Below are positions 1 to 10,690 of a DNA stretch of 64,000 bases, in pieces. Origin of the DNA: Porphyra umbilicalis (taxonomy: Eukaryota > Rhodophyta > Bangiophyceae > Bangiales > Bangiaceae); assembly GCA_002049455.2 (NCBI GenBank), contig KV918761.1:310001-374000 (forward strand). Reading direction: 5' to 3'. Within the stretch, counting starts at the first letter, position 1; every line of letters begins with the position of its first letter. The translations under genes and the position numbers were made by a program. The notes beneath the pieces were generated by a model that was not told the DNA's origin, did no database searches, and saw only the letters and a program-made list of their open reading frames with translations.

Positions 1-99
1 AAACAGTTCCAAATCGGCCTCTACGACCTCGCAGAGGCCGATTCGGAAAGCTATCTTGTAGCAAATGGAGTGCGAAAATTTTCGAAGAACGGCTGTAGC

Positions 100-729
100 A
101 TGGTGCGTGTCCCAAAAATGAGACATGCGCGTTCTCTGAAGGACTGACACATCACTGCACGGGGGCAGGCGGCGTGGGGTACGAGAAAATTCTCGACTGG
201 CCTCCATGGAAAGAGCCTCTCCCGACGCGTTCTTGGCTGACAACTCCTTAATACCCGCCTGTAGGCCCTGTTCTGTGGACCTCTCAGATAGCCCCGATCT
301 TGGAGCCAGTCTTTTTCAGGTTCTTGGGGTTAAAGGTTTGCAACGCCAAAGCTCATGTGCTAACTGGAGCTTCGATGAGGGGTGTCCCATATCGTGTTTT
401 CCTCACAGGGGGCTACATGGGGGTCTTTTTCACGTTTTGATTGGTAATGTGGTGCCCTTTTCTTCGTGCAAGAATTGTCAGCACATGACTGCTCTAGTAT
501 CTGTGCATTTGATTGGCCCGCGTGATCGTCACCTGTCGAAGTTGCAATGAATGACACTTTCCCCCATGACACGTCAGGATGTGCCGCCTCTGCTCACACT
601 GTCAGGGGCTGTTCTGGCAGCATAGTGGGACCGAGTGGGTCACATTACATTATCGGACCGTTGCAGACGGCCAGTGGGCCGAGAAAAAAAGAAAAACCCG
701 CGATGTCTCATTTTTGGGACACGCACCAT
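100..729. mobile_element. MITE-like element bounded by 27-bp perfect inverted repeat
   Basis: Positions 100-126 and 703-729 are perfect reverse complements (27 bp, core GTGTCCCAAAAATGAGACAT) enclosing about 630 bp with no credible gene. That layout fits a short non-autonomous DNA transposon. The repeat also resembles, imperfectly, a stretch near 21705-21735 inside the left end of the Harbinger element (GTCTCAT then a short A/T spacer then CACG..CCATA), so a Harbinger-derived MITE is my inference. No target-site duplication could be identified. The rest of 1-1010 shows nothing I recognise. Confidence 0.45.
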
Positions 730-1016
730 AGCCAGGTCTTCGTCTGGCCCGGCGAGTTCGGAAAAAACATCGCGTATAGCAGCAATGGTCCATGACGCAC
801 ATGTTCGTGGGACACTGCACATCAGACATGTGCTCCCATTTGCAGCATGCTCACGATCGCGTACCTCCCTGACACCACTTGCTGTTCCCCGTCCGTCAGA
901 CCCCACGGGAAACTCGTCACCGTGAGGAGCCGAATGATTGGTTTGCGAGCTGTGCGGCGAAAGACGCAGTGTAAGAGAGACACCCTCTGGGCTTGCAGCA
1001 CAATCGCGCTGCGCCT

Positions 1017-1094
1017 GCTCGCAGAGTAAGCGCGCAGCGCCGGCTCGCAGAGTACGCGCGCAGCGCCGGCTCGCAGAGTAAGCGCGCAGCGCCG
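1017..1094. repeat. 26-bp minisatellite, three units
   Basis: Three adjacent 26-bp copies starting GCTCGCAGAGTA, with one base difference in the middle copy. Confidence 0.9.
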
Positions 1095-1683
1095 AGGTCG
1101 AAAGGTGGCCGTGGGAAGCGTAGCGTAAAAGCGACGGCCCGCAATTGTCTAAAAATGGGCTTGACACACGTCGACAGTTCACTTCTCTGACAGAGGCTGA
1201 CGTACCGCGCGCCGCGGCACTGTTTGCCACAAACGTAGTAGGAGGGAGTACGAGTGGCAGCCACCACTTCATTTTCGTGGCGTGCACCTGCGGCCCGTAG
1301 GGACTACCTGCTGTCTGTTGTGCCACACCAGCGGCCCTTCAATCTCATGTCAGTCCGATGTGAGTTGACAGGCCCTGATTCTGTCCAAACCACAGTTCTA
1401 ATTGAATGTTGCATTTCTAACTCGACCTGTCAATTACACTGTCAAACAGCATCTTCAAGCTTGGAACAGTAATCTGCGTGCACGTGGACGGCTGGGCACC
1501 ATCACTCACCCTGTCCTGTCCCTGCCTGTTTGCGGTCCTTCACACCGTCGTTATCTCTCTCCCGACTCTCTTTTGACGAAGGTCGCTCATCTGTTTTTCT
1601 CTACAAGCGTACATTCTGTCCTCCTCTGCCACATCCTTGCCGCTTGGCACTCTTCTTTCTAGTTCACCATCTCTGGAGCCACC
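1095..1683. other. Upstream region of the 1684 ORF
   Basis: No gene is visible. The last 150 bases are pyrimidine-rich and lead into GGAGCCACCATG, a good initiation context. A similar lead-in, GGAGCCGCCCATCATG, precedes the ORF at 11387. Confidence 0.4.
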
Positions 1684-3066
1684 ATGTGCGCGGACGCCGG
1701 TGCCCCACTGGTTTCTACCAGCGCGGCGGGCACCATGCCCGCTATAGGCAAGGCCAAGCGCAAGCGCAGCAAGAAGCACAAGCGCGGGAGCTCCTCCAAC
1801 AAGAGCCGCCACGAAGTTGTAGGTGAGGATCAAGCAGGTCAAGTGACGGCTGCCGTTGGTCGTTCGGGCGGCTCGGCGGCGGCAGCTGCTGTGACGCCTG
1901 CGGCGGCGCCGCGCGAAGCGACATCGGGGCGGGCGGCGCCCGCGACGGAGCAATCACCTACGTATGGACGTGCTGGCTCCTCGCTGCGGACGCAAAAATC
2001 CGGGAAGTACAACCGCATCGGCACGCACAAGCGGGGCAGTCGCCCACCCAAGCAGCAGCTGGTTGACTCGATGGAGAGGGCAGCGGCTTCCGCCGCCACT
2101 TTAAACGCTTGCGCAGCCGCCGCGGCCGCCGTGGATAATGGGGCTCTCGTGGCAGTACTGGCGGCGGCTTTGGAGGACCCTGTGGCGGAGGGCTCGCTGC
2201 CTGTCGTCAATTCCGGCGTGCCTGGGACTCCAGCCCCCGCCAGCTCTGGAGCAGTCCCGCAAGACTCAAGCTCGGACACCGAGAGTATCCTAGCTGAGGG
2301 GCGGGTGGGCATGGCGGACATCAACATCGGCACCGCATCATCTTCAGTCATCAAAGCAGCGATTAACTGTGCCCTGACCAGGCCTGGGGGCATGGGGGTC
2401 TTGTCATTATCCGGCATCATGGACCAGGGCGCGTTACGCGCGACAAGGTTGGGGGTGTCGCGCGTCACGCCGGCGATGGCTGTTCCAATTTTTAACACCC
2501 AGTCGGTCGCAGAGATGATGCGCGCCGAGCGTGACGGTGAGCCCGTGGATGAGCAGCGGCGGCAGGCGGTCATGAGCGCGCGGTGGGCATCTACGGCGCT
2601 CGTCCGGTCCAGCCTCGCGCGCTTATGTGACATTTTATTTCACGTTTACGGACGTCGGTACATCTCGTCCGAGCCTAAGGTGCTGCTGACCTTGCCGCGT
2701 GCGAAGCCGCAGATGGCTCACGGAGACGCTGCGGCCAAGGAAAAGCTGGGCAATCCACCCAGAATGATTGGCGTTGTGATGGCTGTGGAGGATGGCGCGC
2801 ACCTGGACACTTGGCCCGGCTCGTTTTGTAACCGTGTCTTACCCGGAGAAGAGCAATGCGTGGTTCGGACGTCGCTGGCGGAGCGCGTTCTCGTGCCTGT
2901 TGGAGGGTTTGTCATCTTTCGTGTTGATATGGTTCATCGCGGCGTCGAGAACACGTCTTCGTCCCGGATTCTTCGCCGGGTTCATGCCTACCTCACTCTT
3001 TCTGACGCACCCATGGCCAGTGAACATTGGCGTGATGAGACCTGTCCAGTGCAGGAGGTGCCTTGA
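1684..3066 (+). CDS. 2-oxoglutarate/Fe(II) oxygenase-like protein with basic, low-complexity N-terminus
   Basis: A 460-codon ORF from ATG in a Kozak-like context. Residues 23-34 (KAKRKRSKKHKR) look like a nuclear localisation signal. Residues about 50-200 are Ala/Gly-rich and probably disordered. The C-terminal 130 residues look like a double-stranded beta-helix dioxygenase: HGD at 346-348 gives the HxD iron ligands, HRG at 418-420 the distal His, and the Arg cluster in SRILRRVHAYL about ten residues later could bind 2-oxoglutarate. This order and spacing match the prolyl-4-hydroxylase/2OG-FeII_Oxy superfamily. The substrate cannot be inferred. No intron is needed. It could be a host gene or cargo of an unrecognised transposon. 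Confidence 0.5.
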   Translation: MCADAGAPLVSTSAAGTMPAIGKAKRKRSKKHKRGSSSNKSRHEVVGEDQAGQVTAAVGRSGGSAAAAAVTPAAAPREATSGRAAPATEQSPTYGRAGSSLRTQKSGKYNRIGTHKRGSRPPKQQLVDSMERAAASAATLNACAAAAAAVDNGALVAVLAAALEDPVAEGSLPVVNSGVPGTPAPASSGAVPQDSSSDTESILAEGRVGMADINIGTASSSVIKAAINCALTRPGGMGVLSLSGIMDQGALRATRLGVSRVTPAMAVPIFNTQSVAEMMRAERDGEPVDEQRRQAVMSARWASTALVRSSLARLCDILFHVYGRRYISSEPKVLLTLPRAKPQMAHGDAAAKEKLGNPPRMIGVVMAVEDGAHLDTWPGSFCNRVLPGEEQCVVRTSLAERVLVPVGGFVIFRVDMVHRGVENTSSSRILRRVHAYLTLSDAPMASEHWRDETCPVQEVP

Positions 3067-4160
3067 TAGAAGGCACCTCTTCTAGGTGCCTTGATAGAAT
3101 GAAGAACATTGGCTTGAAGTCTTCTTTATCATCGATGAGCGACGGGAGCCGAGATCACGTTCACGATGGAGCAGGGGGGAGGGGGAGGATTGGTTGTGGC
3201 GAAAGGGGGTACTGGTGGGGGTGAGGGGGAGGAGAGAGGGCGGGCGGGAAGTGAGTGGCGGGCTGGCGGGGGGGCGGCGGGGGGGAGAGCGGCGCCAAAT
3301 GACGCCATCGAGGCCAAAGCTACCCGCACCACCGGCATCCCCCCCGCGCCCCGCAGCGAAGTGCCCCACGCGCTGGATGGGGGGTGCTTCCCCACCCACA
3401 CCGTCGACACCGCCTGGCTCCTGGTACCCCCCCGCTCGGCCGCCCGCGCCGCAGCACGTTGCCGTCGACGGAAGGACCCCGCACCGAGTCGTCGGCGCGG
3501 TCGCAACTTTGTGAAGTGGTGGAGCAGCTGCCGCCGCCGTCATTGCCGTGGCGGCAGCAGAGCGGCGCCCGCCTGAAGCTGTGGAGACGGCTGCTGCGGC
3601 TGCGGCGGCAGCGGGAGCGGCGGCGGCGGCGGCGGCGTCGGCAGCGGCGGCGGCGGCGGTGGAGGCGGCGGCGAAACTACCTCCTCTGGTGGCGGATTGG
3701 CCGGCCGCACGGCTGCAGCTGGCGCATATTTTCGGGTGATGATGGCCCCCTCGTGCGCGTGAGCCTGTACTCGCTGTTTGCCACTTCGTCACGCCAGTTC
3801 GCTGCTATTAATAGCAGAGACATCAGCTGACCCACGCCCAGGCTCGACCCCTCCTCGGGCCGTCACGCCCGCAGCCCGCGCCGCCGCCGCCGCCCCCGCC
3901 CCTGGATGCTGCCCCCGCCACTGGGGCCGCCCCAGCCCCTTGCCGCGGCCCCCGCCGCTGCCGCTGCCGCTGCCGCCGCCCTCGCACCCGCACCCACACC
4001 CTCCCCCGCCCCCATCTCTGCACTCGCCGCCGCCGTCGCCCCCGCCCCCACCTCAGCCCCCGTGGCCGCAGCCCCCGCCGCCGACGCCCCCGCCCGTGGC
4101 CGCGGCTTCCGCCGCTGGCGCCGCTCCCGCCTCTGGCAGCCTCCTTCCAGGCTCATTGGA
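3067..4160. other. GC-rich low-complexity tract
   Basis: G-rich then (GGC)n (about 3585-3680) then C-rich sequence (3840-4130). Long frames are open on both strands only because the sequence is Pro/Arg/Gly/Ala-coding simple repeat. I see no gene. Confidence 0.7.
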
Positions 4161-5300
4161 GTGGCGTGAGTACTGGGCTGGTGAAAGAGGCTTCGCCGTG
4201 GGTAATGGATGAGGTGGGGTTCGGGGTGAGGGTGAAGGATTGGTATGAAAAAATTACTTGGACGTCATATTCGGGTCGATCACGTTCACTTGTGCTCACC
4301 GTCCAGAGAAGGTCTGACAGAGCGTGCTTCTGGCGACCGGGGCGTGGTTGCCAAGCGGGTGCGGGGTGGTGAATGTGGCGTGTTCTCAAGAAAAACATCT
4401 TGGGACAGACCCTCTCTGTCGTCACATCCTGACCACTGTATTCGGTAGGATCGCTGACATTGCTTAGTCTATTATACCAGATCACACGTCTGTCTGATGA
4501 CACTGCACAATCCAGTGGAATCGTTGGTTGCGCTTCCCTACCAGCCTACAGCGGCTCTCGTTGTGTTTTCATAGAAAAAACACCATTGCACATTACTAAC
4601 ATTGACATGTATGCTTCCTGACTAGCCGCGAGAAGATAAGATGCTGCTGGGTACACTTGCTTCACGCGTTCCTTCTCTTTTGCAGTCCTGCTCACATCCG
4701 ACGTGCGTTGAGCACTCCTGGGGCAAATAAGAGCCAAACACAACTTTCTTGGAGAGGATCACTGCTGGGTCTTTGAAAGGCGCTGGTTTCGGCATTGTGG
4801 GTCTTTTTCTGCACAAAGGCTTCTTTCATACCGTTTCTGCCCTCCAAAGGTAACAGTCACCAGTACACGACACCACCTCCCCAGCCTGCCATACCCATCC
4901 ATGCCCCAGATGTTGTAGGGCACTGCAACCGGCATGTACCAGCCCCTCAGTAGAGCCCAAGAGACGGGAGTACTACAATCACAGGAAGCCTGGAGGACGG
5001 CCGCTGTGACAAAGTTTCCCCAGACCTCCCCAGCTATGTAGCTTGGGACCTCCGTAGGCAGCTCGTGCGCAAAGTACTCTGAGCCACTAATGAAGTTGTG
5101 TACATCCCCTCCAAGAGATGTGTACCTGGTATGCCGCCCCCCCACCGACGTGTATACGGCGCCTCAACGGTTACTCCTTTCAAGTACGGAGGGCAACGAA
5201 GTCATGTGGCGGTCAATGACATGCTTTAAAATGTTCGCATACACATGGAGTAGCACAGAGACTGCACGGGCACCATAGGGGTCGGCAGGAAAAAGGAAAA
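4161..5300. other. Intergenic region with one unassigned minus-strand frame (4759-5145)
   Basis: A moderate-GC stretch. The minus frame 5145-4759 gives 128 residues of protein-like composition (for example HNFISGSEYFAHELP and GWYMPVAVPYNIWGMDGYGR), but it has no early ATG. It could be an exon or decayed gene; I do not recognise the family. Confidence 0.25.
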
Positions 5301-6345
5301 CACGGCCCTATACCCCCCCAACAGATCACACCATGCCAGCCCTATACCCCGACGGCACCTACCCTCGTCCCGCCGAGCCAGAAGTGGCAAGGAGAAAAGC
5401 CACCCGCCGGTGGCGCGAGCCGTCTCTGGGGCGGCGGCAACGAATTGCTGCAGCAGCCGCCACGGGGACGGCGGCAGCCGGCGGCGGCGGCGGCCGGTGG
5501 TGGCGGCGACGGCAGGCAGGGGCTGCCGCGGCAGGGGGCTGCGGCGGCAGAAGTGATGGCCGAGAGCCTCGGCGACCGCACGGCAGGGCGGCGGCGGCAG
5601 AGCGCGGCGGCGGTCGAGGCGGGGGTGGCGGCCGGGGCGACGGCGGTGGGGTCGGCGACGGCGACCAGGGTGGCAGTTGCGGGGCAGGGGCGGAAGCGGT
5701 GGCAGCTGCGGCCGGTGAGGCGTTTCCGGGGCGGGGGCAGCGAGGACGGCGGCAGTGGCGGCGGCGAGGGCGGGGGTGGCGGGGCGGGGGCGGCGGGAAC
5801 GGCGGCAAGGGCGGAAGTGGGGGCGGCGCGGGAGGCGGGAACGGCTGAGGGGGCGGCAGCGGCAGCGAAGTCGGCGTTGGCGGGGCGGGGGCGGCGCGGG
5901 TGGCGGGGACAGCTGAGGGGGCGGCAGCGGCGGCAAAGGCGGCGTTGGAGGGGCGGGGGCGGCGAAGAAGGCTGCGGGGGCGGGGGCAAAGGCGGCGGTG
6001 GCGGGGCGGCGGCGGCGGCGGCGGTCGGGGCGGCGGGGACGGCGGCGAGGGTAGGGGCAGGGGCAGCGGCAGGGGGAGCGTTGGCGGGACGCGGGCGGGG
6101 GGGGCGGGGCGGGGGCGGGGGCGGGGGCGGGGGCGGCGGGGCGGGGGCGGAGGCGGCGGCGGCGGCGGCGGCCGGGACGGCGCGGACGGTGGCAAGGGCG
6201 GGGGCGGGGGCAGCGGGAGGGGGGGCGGTGGCGAGCGCGGGCGGGGGTGGCGGGGCGGGGGCGGGGTCGGCGGCAGCGGGGCGGTCGCGGCGGCGGCGCC
6301 TGCGGCGGGGAGAGGGGGGGCGGTGGTGGGGTGGGCATGACGGCG
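5301..6345. repeat. Long GGC/GCG-rich simple-sequence tract
   Basis: About 1 kb of almost pure G and C on the plus strand, dominated by GGCGGC and GGGGCG. Poly-Gly/Ala/Arg (plus) and poly-Pro/Arg (minus) frames are by-products. I reject it as coding. Confidence 0.85.
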
Positions 6346-7690
6346 GTCACGCTGCACATGACGTCGGTGAGGCATATGGGGGGGGTTGTGCGTCGCGGTT
6401 TACGGAAAGTGGAGCGGGGGGGGCATGACCAGGACCTGCGAGCAATTCGAAGGAGGCCGCTATGTGGTTGATATGCATAGATACAATCCGGAACTGTGTC
6501 GAGGAGCGCCACTTGTCACGCAGGCACGGCACCTCATTGGTAGAGGAGCCTTCGCGATGTGGCACTTGGCTTGGGATCTGGCTGCCAGTTCCCGAAGGCT
6601 GCGGCTTCCCTGGTTGCCTGTCGAGGGTCGCCGTCGGCGGGCGGGCACCCGACGCCGGCCAGCATCATGCTGGCCGGCGTCGACGGCGACCGCTGCGGTG
6701 GCGTCCAGTTGCCAGGATGGCAACTGGACGCCACCGCAGCATGCTGGCAGCACGTCATTTATCGTGGATGGCAATGTCAGCCTCACAAGTTCAACCTCCA
6801 CGTCTCTCTTTTGACACCAGGCTCTCGACCGAGCCGCCTCGCGCGGCCCTCCTGGCTTCCACCAAGACGCTGCCCGACCACACAACCTTAACATGCTGCG
6901 AGAAGCCATCACGTTGCGCCGCCTCAAGCCAGAACGTCGGTGGTGTATGCCTCTCTGACGTATACGCTAAGCACTCGCGGCCAGAAATAGAATCGACAAC
7001 CCAGTGCTGACCGAACTGATATGAAATTACATGTAGTAATTGATACATTTTCAATGTGATAATTTTGCAGTTCATTTGTAGTTGTTGAACTCGATCTCAT
7101 GCGTTTCTCAATGCCAGATGACGACTGAGCGTTTCTATGGCAGTGATGCGGGCCTCGACGAGCACTGGGACGGTACAGAGACGCGCACAAAGCATGCACA
7201 AGAAGAGAATGCACAGTCGGGCACAAACGCGGAGGCAGAGATGGGCATAGGTGGGCCGCCTCGCCTTCGATGTGTGTATGCAGAGCACCCTATTGTCCCT
7301 GCGAGGCGTAGGAGAGGGTAATGCAGGTATGGACATACATGTCCTCACCTCTCGAGTCATCTAAAGGCGTCAGCAGATCGTTCACGGGAATTCAAGGAGC
7401 CAAGAAGTGACGAGAACGACCCCTCTTCCGTTGTTTTCAACTGAGAGACGCCAGACGCTTGACGGGAGAGTTTGTGCGTCCATCAGAGTCTGAAAAGTCT
7501 TGCTGCATTGCATTTATACAGTTGCATAGAACAAATGTAGTCCTGTAGCATTGTGGGCCGCGTACCAGGTCTGTCCAGAGACGTTGCGATTATATGCTTC
7601 ATGCCTCAATTGCCGCCTTCAGGACGGGGGGGCGCATTGTGGAAGACAAAGAACCAGCAAAGCAACCTCCTTGAATGCAGCTAAGGCAGT
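6346..7690. other. Mixed-composition intergenic region
   Basis: Contains the twin palindromes at 6650-6740 and a lower-GC segment at about 7020-7130. The plus frame 6386-6814 is open but matches nothing I know. No gene can be supported. Confidence 0.4.
6650..6740. repeat. Two adjacent perfect palindromes (hairpins)
   Basis: Arms 6650-6665 and 6667-6682 (16 bp, one-base loop, starting CGACGCCGGCCAGCAT) form one hairpin. Arms 6692-6714 and 6718-6740 (23 bp, three-base loop GGA, starting GCTGCGGTGGCGTCC) form another nine bases later. Both are perfect and GC-rich, so the DNA could extrude as cruciforms or the RNA as stable stem-loops. Confidence 0.9.
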
Positions 7691-8290
7691 TGGGCGTTCT
7701 TGCGCACAAGGCAACGGTCAGCGCGGCCCGACGTGCCGCCGCCGCCGCCACCGCCGCCGACGCCGCTGCCACCCCCCCCCCCTCCCTCCGCGGCGACCCC
7801 ACCCACGCGTCCACGCCGTCGCCCTCTGCCGCCGCGTCCGCCACCCGCCGCCGGGGCCGGTGGCGCGGACCGCGCGGCGCCGTGCCACCGCCGCCGCGTC
7901 GCCACCGGCGGTGGCCTCGGGCGGGGTGGCGGGGGTGGGTGGCGCCCGACCGCGCCGGCGACCTCCGCACGCGCTTCGGGCGTGACGGTGGGGCGGCGCC
8001 ACCACCGCCGCGGTCGCCGGCGGGGGCCACCACGCCGTCCGGGAGGGCGCCGCGCCCGCTGTTCCCCGACCACCCACCAACGGTGCCGTCGCTGGCCGTG
8101 GCGGGGGCCACCTGCGACGGCGGGACGCAGAGGGCGGCAGTGTGGTGGGGAGTGGTGGCGGCGACGGGAGCCGGTTCGGAAGGGGGGGGGCTCCCGGTGA
8201 GACGGGCGGGGGAGTTTGGCCCGCCAGGAGGTAGTGGCCCCCGCTTGGAGTTGTGGGGGCCAAACACGTGGGCGGCCCACGCCGCCCCCA
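7691..8290. other. GC-rich low-complexity tract downstream of the LRR gene
   Basis: CCG/CCGCC-rich sequence with long Pro/Arg shadow frames on both strands. No recognisable gene. Confidence 0.6.
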
Positions 8291-9700
8291 TCAAACAACT
8301 TGCGCCTCCACCGCGTCGTTTGGCTCGCCCCCGTCAGGGTGGCTATCACTTGCGTTGGATCGGTAGAGCCTCTCGGGACCCCACGGGTCACCGCGCCGCG
8401 TTAAGCAAATCGTCGTTGCGATGCGCGGCAGCGACGCGGCCACCCGTCGGACTGTTGTGGCAATGGCCATATCCCTGCGGGTGCCTGGGTCGGTCAACCA
8501 GTCGGGGTGGCGCTTGTCCGGCCACGCCCCTGATTCCCACGTCAGCGTCCGCAAGCGCGTCAACGACGCGAGCGGGTACAGGTCAGGGGGGACACAAAAC
8601 CACCCGCGCGCCTCGCCGCTGGGCACGGGCCAGCTCACCCGCGCACGGCCCTGGATCCCCTGCACCACCATTCGCAGGTCCACGAGCGCCGCGGATGCTG
8701 CTGACGGGGGGGCGGAGAGGGCGGCCACCGCAGCGGTGGGGCTTACTCCGCCATCGGCGGCGGTCATCGACATCATCAATGCCAAGCGCGTGAGTGAGCG
8801 GAAGGTTGGCCGCGACAACAGCCGCACGTTGATGGCCTTGGTCAACCCCAGGCGGAGGGTACTCAATGCCGGCAGCGTGGCCAGCGATGCTACCGCTGAA
8901 TCGGTGGCGGTCGGATCGAGTGCAATGGTCAAGTACCGCAGGCCAATGGCGGGGGCCCACTCTTTCACCCCCGTCACCGCAATGGTGGCACTTGCCCTTG
9001 GCACAGACCCAAAAATGCCGTCCGCGCCGGCAGTAACAGATGGCGACGTCCCCTGACACCACGCCCACGTAACGGTGGTGTCGTCGTTAACCCACGGGAC
9101 GTTGTTCTCATCGACTGTTGACGCGACGAGCTCACATGGTATGGCAACGGACGAGCTCTCGCCTCCCCACAGCTTTCTCGGCCCCCAAAGCCATCCCGCG
9201 GCCGCAATCGCGTCGTAGTTTGTGTCGTCTGCGGCCGGAAGCCAAAACACGTCCAGCGGTGGCCGATCGGCCAGCACCAACGGCAGTTCGAGGCGGAGGT
9301 GGGCGACCTGAATGGCGGCATCGAGCTCCAGCTGGTCAAGCTGAAGCAGCGCCGGCAAGGCCAATATTATCAGAGCACCCTCCCCAATGGCGCAGTGGAA
9401 GCAGAGGCTGGACAGCCGCGGGGCGGCCACCACCAGCGCTGCCACATCACCCGCATCGACGCTGCCCAAGAAGGACAGCATGCGGAGATGGTGCAGCTGC
9501 ACAGGCGGCGCCGCGCGGCCAGAGTTCCAAGGCGCCAGTGCCGGTGCCGGAGGCAACGGCGACGCCACGGCGGCGCCAAGCCAATAGGCAAGGTACCCGA
9601 TCTTGTGGTGAGTCCGCAAATACGGAGCATTTGCATGGATGGATGCATACACTTCGGACACAAGGCCGATGACGACGTCCTCCAGCTCCACCGCATGCAT
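8291..9700 (-). CDS. Leucine-rich-repeat protein, unknown function
   Basis: An ORF of about 469 codons read from the ATG at 9700; an in-frame TGA lies about 60 bp upstream and no earlier ATG intervenes, so either this is the start or an upstream exon exists. It contains several irregular leucine-rich strands of the F-box/FBD-LRR style: LHHLRMLSFL, PRLSSLCFHC, LLQLDQLELD, IGLRYLTIALD, PALSTLRLGL, RSLTRLALMMS and LTRLRTLTW. These repeats normally form a solenoid for protein binding. No F-box, kinase or transmembrane segment is visible. It is divergent to the CYP51 remnant, with a GC-rich gap of about 420 bp between them. Natural sequence complexity contrasts with the surrounding Pro/Arg shadow frames, so I take it as a real gene. 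Confidence 0.6.
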   Translation of the reverse strand: MHAVELEDVVIGLVSEVYASIHANAPYLRTHHKIGYLAYWLGAAVASPLPPAPALAPWNSGRAAPPVQLHHLRMLSFLGSVDAGDVAALVVAAPRLSSLCFHCAIGEGALIILALPALLQLDQLELDAAIQVAHLRLELPLVLADRPPLDVFWLPAADDTNYDAIAAAGWLWGPRKLWGGESSSVAIPCELVASTVDENNVPWVNDDTTVTWAWCQGTSPSVTAGADGIFGSVPRASATIAVTGVKEWAPAIGLRYLTIALDPTATDSAVASLATLPALSTLRLGLTKAINVRLLSRPTFRSLTRLALMMSMTAADGGVSPTAAVAALSAPPSAASAALVDLRMVVQGIQGRARVSWPVPSGEARGWFCVPPDLYPLASLTRLRTLTWESGAWPDKRHPDWLTDPGTRRDMAIATTVRRVAASLPRIATTICLTRRGDPWGPERLYRSNASDSHPDGGEPNDAVEAQVV

Positions 9701-10117
9701 CCGCAAGACCGACGCAATGCACCAGTGGGTGGCCGTCGTCCGCCGCCGCGTGTCTCAGTCGGAGCGTCCTTAGGCAGCCAGCTGACAGGCGCGAGCCGTT
9801 CCGCCCCAGAAGACGAATGGGCCACCCGTCGGCGGCAAAAGCAGACAGGGGACAGCCGCAGGGTGAAGGGGGGGGGGGGGGGAAGGTGCACCGCCGGCGG
9901 CGACGCCGACGCCGCCCCCGTCTTCGGCGTGGTTCGGGACGGCAGGGCGCCGCCGCTCGCGACACCGGGTGTTCGACGGCTGCCGGTTGTCAAGCAAGGG
10001 CGCGCGCTTCTCGCGTCGGCGCTCCTGGCAACACGGACACGGCGTGGTAGTTGCCCATTCTGGGCTTGCGCGCCCCCTGGGCCGTCGGCGTGGTCGTGCG
10101 GACCGTAGCCGCCGGAA
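9701..10117. other. Gap between LRR gene and CYP51 remnant
   Basis: GC-rich with a G-tract near 9868-9882. No feature recognised; could hold the LRR gene's promoter. Confidence 0.4.
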
Positions 10118-10690
10118 GTGATGGCGGCGGAGCCGCCGCCGCCGCCACCAATGCGGGCGTCCACGCAGCCACCACGTCCGGTGGTGTCTCCGCTAGCGAC
10201 GGGGGCCCCTCCGCCAATGCGCAGCGCAGGCGTCCCCCTTATTGGCGACATCCTGACATTTGTGCGGGATCTTCTGGCGCTTGTGGGGCGGAGCCACGTT
10301 TTCATCGCCAGCGTCCTGGCCATCTACACAGCACAGAAGCAGATGACCATCGTCCTCGGCGCCTCGCCGCTCGCCACTTTCTTCCATGGCCCCGACGAGG
10401 ACCTTAACCAAACGGAGGTCTACCGCTTCTTTGCGCAGATTCTTCGCACGCAGTTTATGTCCACAGCGGCGCTGCTCTTGTACCTCCAGCAATTCCGCCT
10501 GCTGTCCCTCTCGCTGCGGGTTAACAAGCTCAAAACGTAGGTGGTCATGATGGTTGCTGTGTGCATTGCTTTTCTCGGCGCGTTGGCCGACGAAAGGGAG
10601 CTGGAGCTCTTTGAAGCCCTCTCCCAGATAACTATCCGCACCGCCAGCTGGTGCCTCATGGGGTAGGACATTCGAGAGACCCGAAGATCT
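10118..10690 (+). pseudogene. CYP51: Sterol 14-alpha-demethylase (CYP51) pseudogene fragment
   Basis: One frame reads through family-typical N-terminal CYP51 sequence: GVPLIGDILTFVRD (proline-rich hinge and helix A), a beta-strand/helix-B segment with FFHGPDEDLNQTEVYRF (compare the FFKAPEEDLSQQEVYQF type), LRVNKLKT, and ELFEALSQITIRTASWCLMG (compare ELSQLTILTASRCLLG). CYP51 is the P450 that removes the 14-methyl group during sterol synthesis, on the ER. Two in-frame TAG codons interrupt it, at 10538-10540 (where relatives have Tyr) and 10664-10666 (after CLMG). Nothing follows: the I helix, ExxR and the Cys haem ligand are absent. So this is about 180 codons of a protein of about 490, lacking the active site. 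No introns are needed, which suits a retrocopy or a captured exon. The family call is secure; the mechanism is inference. Confidence 0.8.

Noticed and set aside
5226-6512. Long Pro/Arg-rich minus frames of more than 300 codons
   Set aside because: Pure GGC/GCG simple sequence; no domain, no normal amino-acid usage.
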